Assembly (NCBI GenBank): GCA_002386405.1
Contig: DGIP01000069.1
Coordinates: 1-17,914 of the forward strand
DNA length: 17,914 nt
Direction of reading: 5' to 3'
Origin: Stenotrophomonas maltophilia
GTDB lineage: Bacteria; Pseudomonadota; Gammaproteobacteria; Xanthomonadales; Xanthomonadaceae
Below the pieces are notes generated by a model. The model did not search any database and was not told where the DNA came from. It saw nothing but the letters and a program-made list of their open reading frames with translations. The translations under genes were made by a program, and so were the position numbers. Shown one piece after another: positions 1 through 7,457 of the stretch. Positions within the stretch are counted from its first letter, which is position 1, and each line of letters begins with the position of its first letter.

Positions 1-445
1 GCTTGTCGGCCTTGGTCAGCAGCGCGTGCGCCGGCAGCCCGCGCCGGACCGCATAGGCCAGCATCTGCCGGTCGTAGTCCTTGAGCGGGTGGCGGATGTC
101 CATCACCACCACCAGCCCGCGCAGGGCCTCGCGGGTGCGGAAGTACTGGTCGATGAAGGCCTGCCAGTGCGCCTGCAGGTCCAGCGGCACCTTGGCGTAG
201 CCGTAACCGGGCAGATCGACCAGCTTGGCGTCCGGGGTGACTTCGAAGAACACCAGCTGCTGGGTGCGGCCGGGGGTCTTGGAGACCCGGGCCAGGCTGT
301 TCTGGCGGGTCAGGGCGTTGAGGGCACTGGATTTGCCGGCGTTGGAGCGGCCGGCAAAGGCCACTTCGGCCCCCACGTCGTCCGGCAATTGCCGGGTATT
401 GTGGGCCGAGAGCAGGTAATGGGCGCGTTCGAGGAGCAATGACAT
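1..445 (-). CDS. engB: Ribosome biogenesis GTPase EngB (YihA/YsxC), C-terminus outside window
   Basis: This is a TrmE-Era-EngA-EngB-type GTPase needed for assembly of the large ribosomal subunit in the cytoplasm. Reading leftwards from ATG 445-443, the protein starts [16 protein letters not shown]. It shows the P-loop GRSNAGKSS (residues 32-40), the switch-I motif TPGRTQ (57-62), the G3 motif DLPGYG (77-82) and the G4 motif TKAD (144-147), all in the order and spacing of EngB. About 148 codons are visible; the family is usually about 200 residues, so the last quarter lies beyond position 1. An in-frame ATG two codons upstream (451-449) is an alternative start, and neither has a clear Shine-Dalgarno sequence. 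The gene is divergent from the cytochrome c4 gene, an arrangement also known in Pseudomonas. The identification is secure; only the exact start is uncertain. Confidence 0.95.
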   Translation of the reverse strand, partial: MSLLLERAHYLLSAHNTRQLPDDVGAEVAFAGRSNAGKSSALNALTRQNSLARVSKTPGRTQQLVFFEVTPDAKLVDLPGYGYAKVPLDLQAHWQAFIDQYFRTREALRGLVVVMDIRHPLKDYDRQMLAYAVRRGLPAHALLTKADK

Positions 446-511
446 GGGCATAGGATCGCATGTCCGGGCCCGGCGCGTGCTGCCGGTCACGGGTTTTGCC
501 GCACTGCCGCG

Positions 512-541
512 TTGACCCCGGCGTGAAACGGCATGGATAAT
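512..541 (+). promoter_or_regulatory. Sigma-70-like promoter for the cytochrome c4 gene
   Basis: A TTGACC -35-like hexamer (512-517) and a GATAAT -10-like hexamer (536-541) are separated by 18 bases, in an otherwise very GC-rich intergenic stretch. They lie 60 bases upstream of the ATG at 601 and point at it. The start point would fall near 548-550. The match is read by eye and has not been tested. Confidence 0.55.
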
Positions 542-553
542 CGGGCGATCCCC

Positions 554-574
554 GCGTGTGCAGCCTGCACACGC
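554..574 (+). promoter_or_regulatory. Perfect interrupted palindrome in the cytochrome c4 leader (operator or RNA hairpin)
   Basis: The arms GCGTGTGCA (554-562) and TGCACACGC (566-574) are perfectly complementary around a GCC loop. The palindrome begins only a few bases after the predicted transcription start and ends 26 bases before the ATG at 601. It could be a dimeric repressor site at +1 or a hairpin at the 5' end of the mRNA; the sequence does not decide which. There is no T-tract, so it is not a terminator for this strand. Confidence 0.5.
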
Positions 575-600
575 CAGGCCGGTCCACACGGAGCTTCCGC

Positions 601-1401
601 ATGCGCCATGCTCGCGTTCTTGCCGTTTCCGCTGTCGCTGTATCGTTGCTCGCCGCCGTTGCGTACGCCCAGACCGCAGTGACCCCGCTGCCGGACAACA
701 CGCCGGTGAGGACGGCGTCGCTCGAAGTCGATTTCAGCAAGACCACCTGGGGCGATGCCAAGGCGGGCCAGACCAAGGCCGCCGCCTGCGCGGCCTGCCA
801 CTCGGCCGATGGCAACGCCACGGTGGAGATGTACCCCAGCATCGCCGGCCAGAGCGAGCGCTACGTCGCCCAGCAGATGGCCTTGATCGCCAACGGCCAG
901 CGCACCTCCGGGGCCTCGGCGGCGATGGTGCCGTTCGTGCAGGACCTCAGCCCGCAGGACATGCGCGACATCGGGGCGTATTTCGCCACGCAGAAGGCCA
1001 GTGCCGGGCTTGCCGACGACAGCCTGGTGGCCGAAGGTCCCTACAAGGACAAGAAGTTCTACGAAATCGGCCAGCAGCTCTACCGCGGCGGCGATGCCTC
1101 GCGTGGCATTCCGGCGTGCATGGCCTGCCACGGCCCCACCGGTGCCGGCAACCCGGGCCCGGCCTACCCGCATGTGGGGGGCCAGCACGCCTCGTATGTG
1201 GCGCGGCGGCTGCAGGAGTACCAGGCCGGGGTGACCCAGCAGACCGACAAGGCGCACTTCCAGATCATGGCTACCATCGCCAAGTCGCTGACCGAACAGG
1301 AAATCCAGGCACTGGGCAGCTACCTGCAGGGCCTGCACAACCGCGCCGATGACGTGGCCGCCGCCGCGCCGCGCTCGGCCGTGGGCGGTGCACGCCAATG
1401 A
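601..1401 (+). CDS. Periplasmic di-haem cytochrome c4
   Basis: The 266-residue product is a two-domain c-type cytochrome that should carry electrons in the periplasm from the bc1 complex towards terminal oxidases. A signal peptide covers roughly residues 1-23 (hydrophobic core [13 protein letters not shown], then AYA). Two haem attachment sites are visible, CAACH at 63-67 and CMACH at 173-177, one per domain. Each domain is followed by a Met-containing segment (MVPFVQDLS and [13 protein letters not shown]) suited to the sixth iron ligand, typical of c4. The ATG at 601 is chosen over an upstream in-frame ATG at 556 because it has a GGAG ribosome site and starts the signal peptide. Tandem dsbA genes follow, and an intrinsic terminator lies 62 bases after the stop. 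The family identification is firm. Confidence 0.93.
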   Translation: MRHARVLAVSAVAVSLLAAVAYAQTAVTPLPDNTPVRTASLEVDFSKTTWGDAKAGQTKAAACAACHSADGNATVEMYPSIAGQSERYVAQQMALIANGQRTSGASAAMVPFVQDLSPQDMRDIGAYFATQKASAGLADDSLVAEGPYKDKKFYEIGQQLYRGGDASRGIPACMACHGPTGAGNPGPAYPHVGGQHASYVARRLQEYQAGVTQQTDKAHFQIMATIAKSLTEQEIQALGSYLQGLHNRADDVAAAAPRSAVGGARQ

Positions 1402-1462
1402 CGGCGGGCCGGGACCGATGACAGATGCGCCCCGCCCAGGCGGCGGGTTATGTTCACTGCCA

Positions 1463-1490
1463 CGCCGGCACTGGGCCGGCGTTGTTTTTT
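1463..1490 (+). terminator. Intrinsic terminator or attenuator between cytochrome c4 and dsbA1
   Basis: A perfect 7-bp stem, CGCCGGC (1463-1469) and GCCGGCG (1475-1481), encloses the loop ACTGG and is followed directly by TTGTTTTTT (1482-1490). This is a textbook rho-independent terminator on the plus strand. The T-run ends only five bases before the Shine-Dalgarno sequence of the next gene (GGAGA at 1496). Transcripts reaching dsbA1 must therefore either read through it or start inside or just before it. Confidence 0.85.
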
Positions 1491-1509
1491 CCGATGGAGA
1501 TGGATGTAG

Positions 1510-2157
1510 ATGACGTTGATGCCCCGCCTGATGCTGTTGCTTCTGGCCCTGAGCCCCCTGTCCGTACTGGCCGCGCCCGCCCCCGCCGCACTGGTGGAAG
1601 GCAAGGATTACGAAGTGATCCAGGCCCCCGGCCCGCTCGCGCCGCTGGCCGGCAAGATCGAAGTGGCGGAAGTGTTCGGCTACACCTGCCCGCACTGCGC
1701 CCACTTCGAGCCGCTCCTGCAGGCCTGGCAGAAGAAGCTGCCCAAGGACGTGCGCTTCACGCCGGTGCCGGCCGTGTTCGGCGGCTACTGGGATTCCTAT
1801 GCCCGCGCCTACTACGCCGCCGACCAGCTGGGCGTGGCCAAGCGCAGCCATGCGGCGATGTTCGACGCACTGCATGAAAAGGGCTCGCTGCCGCTGTCCA
1901 ACGTGTCGCCCCAGGAGCTGGCCGGCTTCTACAAGGACTACGGCGTGACCGAACAGCAGTTCACCACCGCGCTGAAGAGCGATGAAGTGGAGGCCAAGCT
2001 CAAGGTGGCCAAATCCTTCGCCCAGCGCACCAAGGTGCAGGGCACCCCGTCGCTGATCGTCAACGGCAAGTACCTGGTCAAGGGCACCTCCTTCGACGAG
2101 ATGCTGCGCAACGCCGATGCGCTGATCGCGCGCGAACGCGCCGCGAAGGCCCGCTGA
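1510..2157 (+). CDS. dsbA: Thiol:disulfide interchange protein DsbA (CPHC active site)
   Basis: The 215-residue periplasmic oxidoreductase should introduce disulfide bonds into exported proteins and be recycled by DsbB. A signal peptide is visible at about residues 1-21, cleaved near SVLA-APAP. The thioredoxin-fold active site is C60-P-H-C63 within VFGYTCPHCAHFEP, the classical DsbA dipeptide. The cis-proline loop is GTPSLIVNGKY, with Pro180. The length suits DsbA. The start at 1510 has GGAGA nine bases upstream; an in-frame ATG at 1519 is a weaker alternative. The gene lies just behind the terminator of the cytochrome c4 gene and is followed by a related lipoprotein, so the pair arose by duplication. 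The core KIEVAEVFG, the sequence GTPS, NGKYLVKG and the tail LIARERAAK are shared by both copies. Confidence 0.93.
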   Translation: MTLMPRLMLLLLALSPLSVLAAPAPAALVEGKDYEVIQAPGPLAPLAGKIEVAEVFGYTCPHCAHFEPLLQAWQKKLPKDVRFTPVPAVFGGYWDSYARAYYAADQLGVAKRSHAAMFDALHEKGSLPLSNVSPQELAGFYKDYGVTEQQFTTALKSDEVEAKLKVAKSFAQRTKVQGTPSLIVNGKYLVKGTSFDEMLRNADALIARERAAKAR

Positions 2158-2173
2158 ACCGTCACGTACCCTG

Positions 2174-2198
2174 CACGCGGCGCCCCGGCGGCCGCGTG
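2174..2198 (+). terminator. GC-rich hairpin after dsbA1, without T-tract
   Basis: CACGCGGC (2174-2181) and GCCGCGTG (2191-2198) form an 8-bp stem 17 bases after the first dsbA stop. Only a weak T-containing tail follows (TCATCATT), so it may stabilise the 3' end or pause polymerase instead of terminating cleanly. Confidence 0.35.
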
Positions 2199-2213
2199 TC
2201 ATCATTCCCCCCT

Positions 2214-2236
2214 GGCCGGCGCCCGACGCGCCGGCC
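2214..2236 (+). promoter_or_regulatory. Perfect 9-bp hairpin just upstream of the dsbA2 ribosome site
   Basis: GGCCGGCGC (2214-2222) and GCGCCGGCC (2228-2236) pair perfectly around CCGAC. The hairpin ends 15 bases before the Shine-Dalgarno GGAGA (2252-2256) of the second dsbA. With no T-run it is not a typical terminator. It could separate the expression of the two dsbA genes or shape the translation start region. Confidence 0.4.
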
Positions 2237-2263
2237 CCAACATGCTCTGCTGGAGACGCTTCG

Positions 2264-3094
2264 ATGAAGACCCGTTTCGCCCTCATGCTCATGGCCCTGC
2301 TGCCGATCCTGGCCGCCTGCAAGGCCCAGGACGGTACCGCCAACACCGCCACGCCGACCGAACCGGCTGCGCCGACCAGCACCCCGGCCACTGAAACCGC
2401 CCCGGCCCCGACCGAGGCTGCACCGGCCGCCAGCGGTGAAACCGCCGCCGCCGAGACCGCCGCCGCCGAAGCCACCACCCCGGCCCCGGCCCCCGCGTCC
2501 TCGCAGCCGACCGGTCCGGCCCCGGTGGAAGGCACCGACTACGTGGTCATCGCCGACGGCAAGCCGTTCCAGCCGGCCACCGGCAAGATCGAAGTGGCCG
2601 AAGTCTTCGGCTTCGTCTGCCCGGCCTGCGCCGCGTTCCAGCCGCTGATCGGGCCGTGGAAAGCCGGCCTGCCGAGCGATGTGAACTTCGTGTACGTGCC
2701 GGCCATGTTCGGCGGCACCTGGGATGACTACGCCAAGGCGTTCTACGCCGCGCAGGCGCTGGGCCTGGAAGACAAGACCCACGAAGCGCTGTACAAGGCC
2801 ATCCACGTCGACCAGTCCCTGAAGGGCGAGCGCGGCCGTGATTCGGTGCAGGAGATCGCCGCCTTCTATGCCAATCACGGTGCCGATGCCAAGCAGTTCG
2901 AAGCCACCATGTCGAGCTTCGCGGTGAGCGCCAAGACCAGTGCCGCCAAGCAGTTCGCCCAGCGCAGCCAGATCACCGGCACGCCGTCGGTGATCGTCAA
3001 CGGCAAGTACCTGGTCAAGGGCAAGAGCTTCCCGGACATGCTGCGCATCGCCGATCACCTGATCGCCCGCGAACGCGCCGCCAAGGGCAACTGA
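2264..3094 (+). CDS. DsbA-family lipoprotein thiol oxidoreductase (CPAC active site)
   Basis: This 276-residue second DsbA-type protein should be a membrane-tethered periplasmic thiol oxidoreductase. The signal peptide ends in the lipobox LAAC with Cys19, the predicted lipidation site. Residues about 24-85 are an Ala/Pro/Thr/Glu-rich low-complexity linker. The thioredoxin-like domain follows, with active site C119-P-A-C122 in VFGFVCPACAAFQP and cis-Pro241 in TGTPSVIVNGKY. Cys-Pro-Ala-Cys differs from the CPHC of the upstream paralogue, which should change its redox potential. GGAGA lies seven bases before the ATG. Tandem dsbA paralogues are known in Xanthomonas and Xylella relatives (from memory). 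Whether this one is an oxidase, isomerase or specialised partner cannot be told from sequence. The +2 residue after Cys19 is Lys, not Asp, so the final membrane is not obvious. Confidence 0.88.
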   Translation: MKTRFALMLMALLPILAACKAQDGTANTATPTEPAAPTSTPATETAPAPTEAAPAASGETAAAETAAAEATTPAPAPASSQPTGPAPVEGTDYVVIADGKPFQPATGKIEVAEVFGFVCPACAAFQPLIGPWKAGLPSDVNFVYVPAMFGGTWDDYAKAFYAAQALGLEDKTHEALYKAIHVDQSLKGERGRDSVQEIAAFYANHGADAKQFEATMSSFAVSAKTSAAKQFAQRSQITGTPSVIVNGKYLVKGKSFPDMLRIADHLIARERAAKGN

Positions 3095-3117
3095 GCCATC
3101 AAGAGCAAGCGACCGTC

Positions 3118-3885
3118 GTGACTTCCCCCAACACGCGGACCCTGCGCCTGCTGACGGCCAACATCCAGGCCGGCTCCAGCACCCGCCGCTACAGCGACTA
3201 TGTGACCCGCAGCTGGTCACATGCGCTGCCGGCGGGGCGCAAGCGGACCAGCCTGGACGCCATCGCCCAGCTGGCCCGCGGTCACGACATCGTCGGCCTG
3301 CAGGAGGCCGACCCCGGCAGCCTGCGTTCGGGCTTCACCAACCAGACCCACTATCTGGCCGAGCGCGCCGGCTTCAATTACTGGAGCCACCAACCCAACC
3401 GCCGCATGGGCGGGGTGGCCTCCAGTGCCAACGGCCTGTTGAGCCGGCTGGAACCGGTGGAAGTGCAGGACCATGCCCTGCCCGGCCGGATCGGCGGGCG
3501 CGGCGTGCTGCTGGCCAAGTTCGGCGATGGCAACGAGGGCCTGGCGGTGGCCGTGGCCCACCTGTCGCTGGGCACCAACTCGCGCATGTCGCAGCTGGCC
3601 TTCATCGCCGACCTGTTGTCCGAGCATTCCAACGCCGTGCTGATGGGCGATTTCAACTGCCTGGCCGAACGCCCGGAAATGCAGGTGCTGTACCAGAAGA
3701 CCAACCTGCAGCCGCCCGGCTGCGCGGTGCCTACCTTCCCGAGCTGGCGCCCGGACCGGGCCATCGACCACATCCTGCTAAGCAGCGGCCTGCAGCAACG
3801 CAGCGCCGAAGCGGTACCGGCGGCGTTTTCCGATCACCTGGCGCTGGCCATGGAGATCGATGTGCCCAGCCACGCCCTGCGCTGA
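3118..3885 (+). CDS. Endonuclease/exonuclease/phosphatase (EEP) family protein
   Basis: The 255-residue protein has the complete metal-dependent phosphohydrolase fold shared by exonuclease III, DNase I and inositol phosphatases. Visible motifs in order are Asn15 (LTANIQ), Glu63 (VGLQEAD), His148 (VAHLSLG), D178-F-N180 (MGDFNC), D217-H218 (IDHILL) and D239-H240 (SDHLAL). These supply the usual metal ligands and catalytic His/Asp residues. I choose the GTG at 3118 because the Asn15 motif must be included and no ATG exists in frame upstream; its ribosome site is weak. No signal peptide is seen, so it is probably cytoplasmic. It follows the dsbA lipoprotein by 23 bases and may be co-transcribed. 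An EEP gene also follows dsbA in pseudomonads. The true substrate (nucleic acid, sphingomyelin-like lipid or other phosphodiester) cannot be read from the sequence. Confidence 0.85.
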   Translation: MTSPNTRTLRLLTANIQAGSSTRRYSDYVTRSWSHALPAGRKRTSLDAIAQLARGHDIVGLQEADPGSLRSGFTNQTHYLAERAGFNYWSHQPNRRMGGVASSANGLLSRLEPVEVQDHALPGRIGGRGVLLAKFGDGNEGLAVAVAHLSLGTNSRMSQLAFIADLLSEHSNAVLMGDFNCLAERPEMQVLYQKTNLQPPGCAVPTFPSWRPDRAIDHILLSSGLQQRSAEAVPAAFSDHLALAMEIDVPSHALR

Positions 3886-3906
3886 CCACGTAAACGGGAT
3901 GTCCAC

Positions 3907-3920
3907 AGCGCATATGCGCT
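3907..3920. promoter_or_regulatory. Perfect 14-bp palindrome upstream of betT, candidate operator
   Basis: AGCGCATATGCGCT is its own reverse complement and lies 45 bases before the betT start, in the only gap (80 bases) between the EEP gene and betT. It is nested inside a looser inverted pair, CCACG (3886-3890) and CGTGG (3925-3929). Its size and place suit a dimeric regulator of the choline genes. The bound protein is unknown, and I cannot say it is a BetI site. Confidence 0.4.
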
Positions 3921-3965
3921 AATGCGTGGGGTCTGCCGGCAACGGCACCGTGAGCCCCTTCATCC

Positions 3966-5945
3966 ATGAACATCGTGGAGACGCCTCCCAGCGAGGTGCG
4001 CACGCTTCGACCCGTCTTCCTGCTTGCCGCCACGATCGTGGCGGCATTCGCCATTCTGGTCACCGCGTTTCCCATTTCCTCCGGCGTGCTGTTGCTGGAC
4101 GCGCAGACCTGGGCGTCGCGCAACGTCGGCTGGTACTACCTGCTGGCGATGACCGTGTACCTGGTGTTCGTGGTCGGCGTGGCGCTGTCCGGCTACGGCC
4201 AGGTGAAGCTGGGCGCGGACCATGACGAGCCGGAGTTCAGCTACCTCTCCTGGGCCGGCATGCTGTTCGCGGCCGGGATCAGCATCACGCTGTTCTTCTT
4301 CTGCGTGTCCGAACCGCTCACCCATTACCTGCAGCCGCCGCAGGGCGGCGTGGGCGGCGGCGAAGCCGGTGCCCGCCAGGCCATGCAGCTGTTGTTCCTG
4401 CACTGGGGCCTGCACGGCTGGGGCGTGTTCGCGCTGGCAGCGATGGCGCTGGCCTACTTCGCCTATCGCCACAACCTGCCACTGGCGCTGCGTTCGGCGC
4501 TGTACCCGCTGATCGGCAAGCGCATCAACGGCCCGATCGGCTACACCGTGGATGCACTGGGCATCGTGGCCACCGTGTTCGGCATCGGCGCGGACATGGG
4601 CTTTGGCGTGCTGCACCTCAATGCCGGCCTGAACGTGCTGCTGCCGATCCCGCACGCACCGTGGGTGCAGGTGGCGCTGATCGCGCTGATGATGGGCGCG
4701 GCGATCATCGTGGCGGTGTCCGGCGTGGAAAAGGGCGTGCGCTGGATGTCGGACATCAACATGCTGCTGGCCATCGCGCTGCTGCTGTTCATGCTGTTCG
4801 CCGGGCCCACCCAGTACCTGCTCAGCACCTTCATGCAGAACCTGGGCGATTACCTCGGCAACGTGGTGGGCAAGAGTTTCGATGTGTATGCCTACGGCGG
4901 CCGCGCCGACTGGCTGGGCAACTGGACGGTGTTCTACTGGGCCTGGTGGATCGGCTGGGCGCCGTTCGTGGGGCTGTTCATCGCGCGCATCTCGCGCGGC
5001 CGCACCATCCGCGAATTCGTGTTCGGCGTACTGCTGATCCCGCTGGGCTTCACCCTGGCGTGGCTGTCCATCTTCGGCAACAGCGCCTTGGACCAGGTAC
5101 TGCACCATGGCCAGGAGCACCTTGCGCAGTTGGCCGTGGATAACCCGCCAACCGTACTGTACGCGCTGCTGGACAGTTACCCGTGGAGCCGCGCGGTGAT
5201 CACCGTGACGGTGATGGTCAGCTTCATCTTCTTCGTCACCTCGGCCGATTCGGGCACCGTGGTGCTGTCCACCCTGTCCTCGCACGGGGGCCTGCCGGAA
5301 GAAGATGGTCCGCGCTGGCTGCGCGTGTTCTGGGGGGTGATGACCGCACTGGTCACCGCCGGGCTGCTGCTGGCCGGCAGCATGGACGCACTCAAATCGG
5401 CGGTAGTGCTCGCCTCGTTGCCGTTCTCGGTGGTGCTGCTGCTGATGCTGTGGGGCCTCACACGCGCACTGGGTGAGGAATCGCAACGCAAGAAGGCCTC
5501 CCAGTACTCGCCGATCCCGCTGATCGGCCAGTCGCGCCACCAGCGTGGTTGGCGCCAGCGCATCACCCAGGCCGTGCATTTCCCGGTGCGCGACGAGGTG
5601 TACCGCTTCATGGATACCGACGTGCGCCCGGCCATCGAAGCGGTGGCCACCCAGCTGCGCGAGCAGGGCCTGGACGTGACCACCCAGTTCGAACCGGGCC
5701 AGATGGAGCTGCAGGTCAACCATGGCGAACAGCAGGTGTTCCGCTACCAGGTGGTGATGCGCGTTTACCTCACCCCCTCGTTCGCCGCGCAGCGCTTCCG
5801 CAACCAGCGCTACTACCGCGCCGAAGTGCACCTCTATGAAGGTGGACAGGATTACGAGCTGGTCGGCTACAGCCGCCAGCAGATCATCAACGACATCATC
5901 GACCAGTACGAGCGCCACCTGCAGTTCCTGCATCTGACCCGTTGA
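3966..5945 (+). CDS. betT: Choline BCCT-family transporter BetT with C-terminal regulatory domain
   Basis: The 659-residue inner-membrane protein should import choline with high affinity using the ion gradient. The many hydrophobic helices begin at about residue 15. BCCT hallmarks are visible: [20 protein letters not shown] (98-117) and the aromatic stretch W320[14 protein letters not shown], followed by [16 protein letters not shown]. The middle of the protein closely resembles E. coli BetT as I remember it, including IFGNSAL and TSADSGT. After about residue 505 comes a long hydrophilic C-terminal domain, as in E. coli BetT (about 677 residues) where it takes part in osmotic activation. The start at 3966 has no good Shine-Dalgarno, but no better in-frame start is present. 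betB follows after 37 bases and betA after that, so its role in betaine synthesis is well supported by context. Confidence 0.93.
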   Translation: MNIVETPPSEVRTLRPVFLLAATIVAAFAILVTAFPISSGVLLLDAQTWASRNVGWYYLLAMTVYLVFVVGVALSGYGQVKLGADHDEPEFSYLSWAGMLFAAGISITLFFFCVSEPLTHYLQPPQGGVGGGEAGARQAMQLLFLHWGLHGWGVFALAAMALAYFAYRHNLPLALRSALYPLIGKRINGPIGYTVDALGIVATVFGIGADMGFGVLHLNAGLNVLLPIPHAPWVQVALIALMMGAAIIVAVSGVEKGVRWMSDINMLLAIALLLFMLFAGPTQYLLSTFMQNLGDYLGNVVGKSFDVYAYGGRADWLGNWTVFYWAWWIGWAPFVGLFIARISRGRTIREFVFGVLLIPLGFTLAWLSIFGNSALDQVLHHGQEHLAQLAVDNPPTVLYALLDSYPWSRAVITVTVMVSFIFFVTSADSGTVVLSTLSSHGGLPEEDGPRWLRVFWGVMTALVTAGLLLAGSMDALKSAVVLASLPFSVVLLLMLWGLTRALGEESQRKKASQYSPIPLIGQSRHQRGWRQRITQAVHFPVRDEVYRFMDTDVRPAIEAVATQLREQGLDVTTQFEPGQMELQVNHGEQQVFRYQVVMRVYLTPSFAAQRFRNQRYYRAEVHLYEGGQDYELVGYSRQQIINDIIDQYERHLQFLHLTR

Positions 5946-5982
5946 ACCCGCTGGTCTCCCGACGCAAACAGGAGTCATCGAC

Positions 5983-7455
5983 ATGCCCACTTTCCCCGAC
6001 CAGCTGCTGTACATCGGCGGCCGCTATGTGGCCTCGCAGGGCAACCGCACCTTCGAGGTGGTCAACCCGGCCAACGGCGAGGTGTTGGCCAACGTGCACA
6101 GCGCCAACAGCGACGACCTGGACGCCGCGGTGGAAAGTGCCCATGCGGGTCAGAAGGCCTGGGCCGCGCTCACCACCGTGGAGCGCTCGCGCATCCTGCT
6201 GCGCGCGGTGGCGCTGCTGCGCGAACGCAACGACGACCTGGCCGAGCTGGAAAGCCTCAACACCGGCAAGCCGCTGAGCGAAACCCGCAGCGTGGACATC
6301 GTGACCGGTGCCGACGTGCTGGAGTACTACGCCGGGGTGATGCACGGGCTGGAAGGCAGCCAGGTGCCGCTGCGCGAAAGCAGCTTCTTCTACACGCGGC
6401 AGGAACCGCTGGGCGTGGTCGGCGCGATCGGTGCCTGGAACTACCCGATCCAGATCGCCCTGTGGAAGGCGGCCCCCGCGCTCGCCGCCGGCAACGCGAT
6501 GATCTTCAAGCCCAGCGAAGTGACCCCGCTGACCGCGCTGAAGCTGGCCGAAATCTTCACCGAAGCCGGCCTGCCCGACGGCGTGTTCAACGTGCTGCCT
6601 GGCGATGGCGCCGGCGTGGGGTCGGCGCTGACCGAGCACCCGGGCATCGAAAAGATCTCCTTCACCGGCGGCACCGCCACCGGGCGCAAGGTGATGGCCA
6701 GTGCGTCCAGTTCCACGCTCAAGGAGGTGACGATGGAGCTGGGCGGCAAGTCGCCGCTGATCATCTGCGCCGACGCGGATATCGCCCTGGCCGCCGACGT
6801 GGCGATGATGGCCAACTTCTACAGCTCCGGCCAGGTCTGCACCAACGGCACCCGCGTGTTCGTGCCGCGCGCCTTGCTGGCGGATGTCGAGCAGGCGCTG
6901 CGCGAGCGCGTGGGCCGTATCCGCATTGGTGATCCGTTGGCCGAAGACACCAACTTCGGCCCGCTGGTCAGCGCCGCGCACATGCGCCGCGTGCTGGCGC
7001 ACATCGAAAGCGGCAAGGCCGATGGCGCCCGCGTGGTGTGTGGAGGCGAGCGCCTCACCGACGGCGCGTTGGGCAAGGGCTGCTATGTCGCCCCGACCAT
7101 CTTCAGCGACTGCCGCGACGACATGGCCATCGTGCGCGAGGAGATCTTCGGGCCGGTGCTCAGCCTGTTGTCCTATGAGGACGAGGACGAAGCCATCCAG
7201 CGTGCCAACGCCACTGAGTACGGCCTGGCCGCCGGCGTGGTGACCGCCGACCTGAGCCGCGCGCACCGGCTGATCCACCGCATCGAAGCGGGCATCTGCT
7301 GGGTCAACTGCTGGGGTGAATCGCCGGCCACGATGCCGGTGGGCGGCTACAAGCAGTCCGGCGTGGGCCGCGAGAACGGCCTGGCCACGCTGCGTGCCTA
7401 CACCCGCACCAAATCCGTCCAGATCGAACTGGACCGCTACGCATCGGTGTTCTGA
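5983..7455 (+). CDS. betB: Betaine aldehyde dehydrogenase BetB
   Basis: The cytoplasmic enzyme oxidises betaine aldehyde to glycine betaine with NAD(P)+. At 490 residues it has the same length as E. coli BetB. ALDH motifs are present: [21 protein letters not shown] (cofactor domain), [20 protein letters not shown] (NAD-binding turn), catalytic Glu252 in MELGGKSP and nucleophile Cys286 in [13 protein letters not shown]. These two residue numbers coincide with those I recall for characterised BetB enzymes. [21 protein letters not shown] near the C-terminus is typical of betaine aldehyde dehydrogenases. A clear AGGAG lies eight bases before the ATG. The gene stands between betT and betA and its stop is two bases from the betA start. 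The assignment is firm. Confidence 0.97.
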   Translation: MPTFPDQLLYIGGRYVASQGNRTFEVVNPANGEVLANVHSANSDDLDAAVESAHAGQKAWAALTTVERSRILLRAVALLRERNDDLAELESLNTGKPLSETRSVDIVTGADVLEYYAGVMHGLEGSQVPLRESSFFYTRQEPLGVVGAIGAWNYPIQIALWKAAPALAAGNAMIFKPSEVTPLTALKLAEIFTEAGLPDGVFNVLPGDGAGVGSALTEHPGIEKISFTGGTATGRKVMASASSSTLKEVTMELGGKSPLIICADADIALAADVAMMANFYSSGQVCTNGTRVFVPRALLADVEQALRERVGRIRIGDPLAEDTNFGPLVSAAHMRRVLAHIESGKADGARVVCGGERLTDGALGKGCYVAPTIFSDCRDDMAIVREEIFGPVLSLLSYEDEDEAIQRANATEYGLAAGVVTADLSRAHRLIHRIEAGICWVNCWGESPATMPVGGYKQSGVGRENGLATLRAYTRTKSVQIELDRYASVF

Positions 7456-7457
7456 CC

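Noticed and set aside
556..600. Earlier ATG for cytochrome c4
   Set aside because: It falls inside the palindrome, has no Shine-Dalgarno and would put 15 polar residues ahead of a normal signal peptide.
487..2535. Long minus-strand open frame (682 codons) opposite cytochrome c4 and dsbA genes
   Set aside because: It is an antisense shadow of GC-rich codon bias: low-complexity Ala/Gly/His/Arg composition and no domain. The plus strand carries clear cytochrome and DsbA motifs.
3960..6014. Long minus-strand open frame (684 codons) opposite betT
   Set aside because: His/Gln/Arg-rich sequence without motifs, exactly mirroring betT, whose BCCT motifs are unmistakable.
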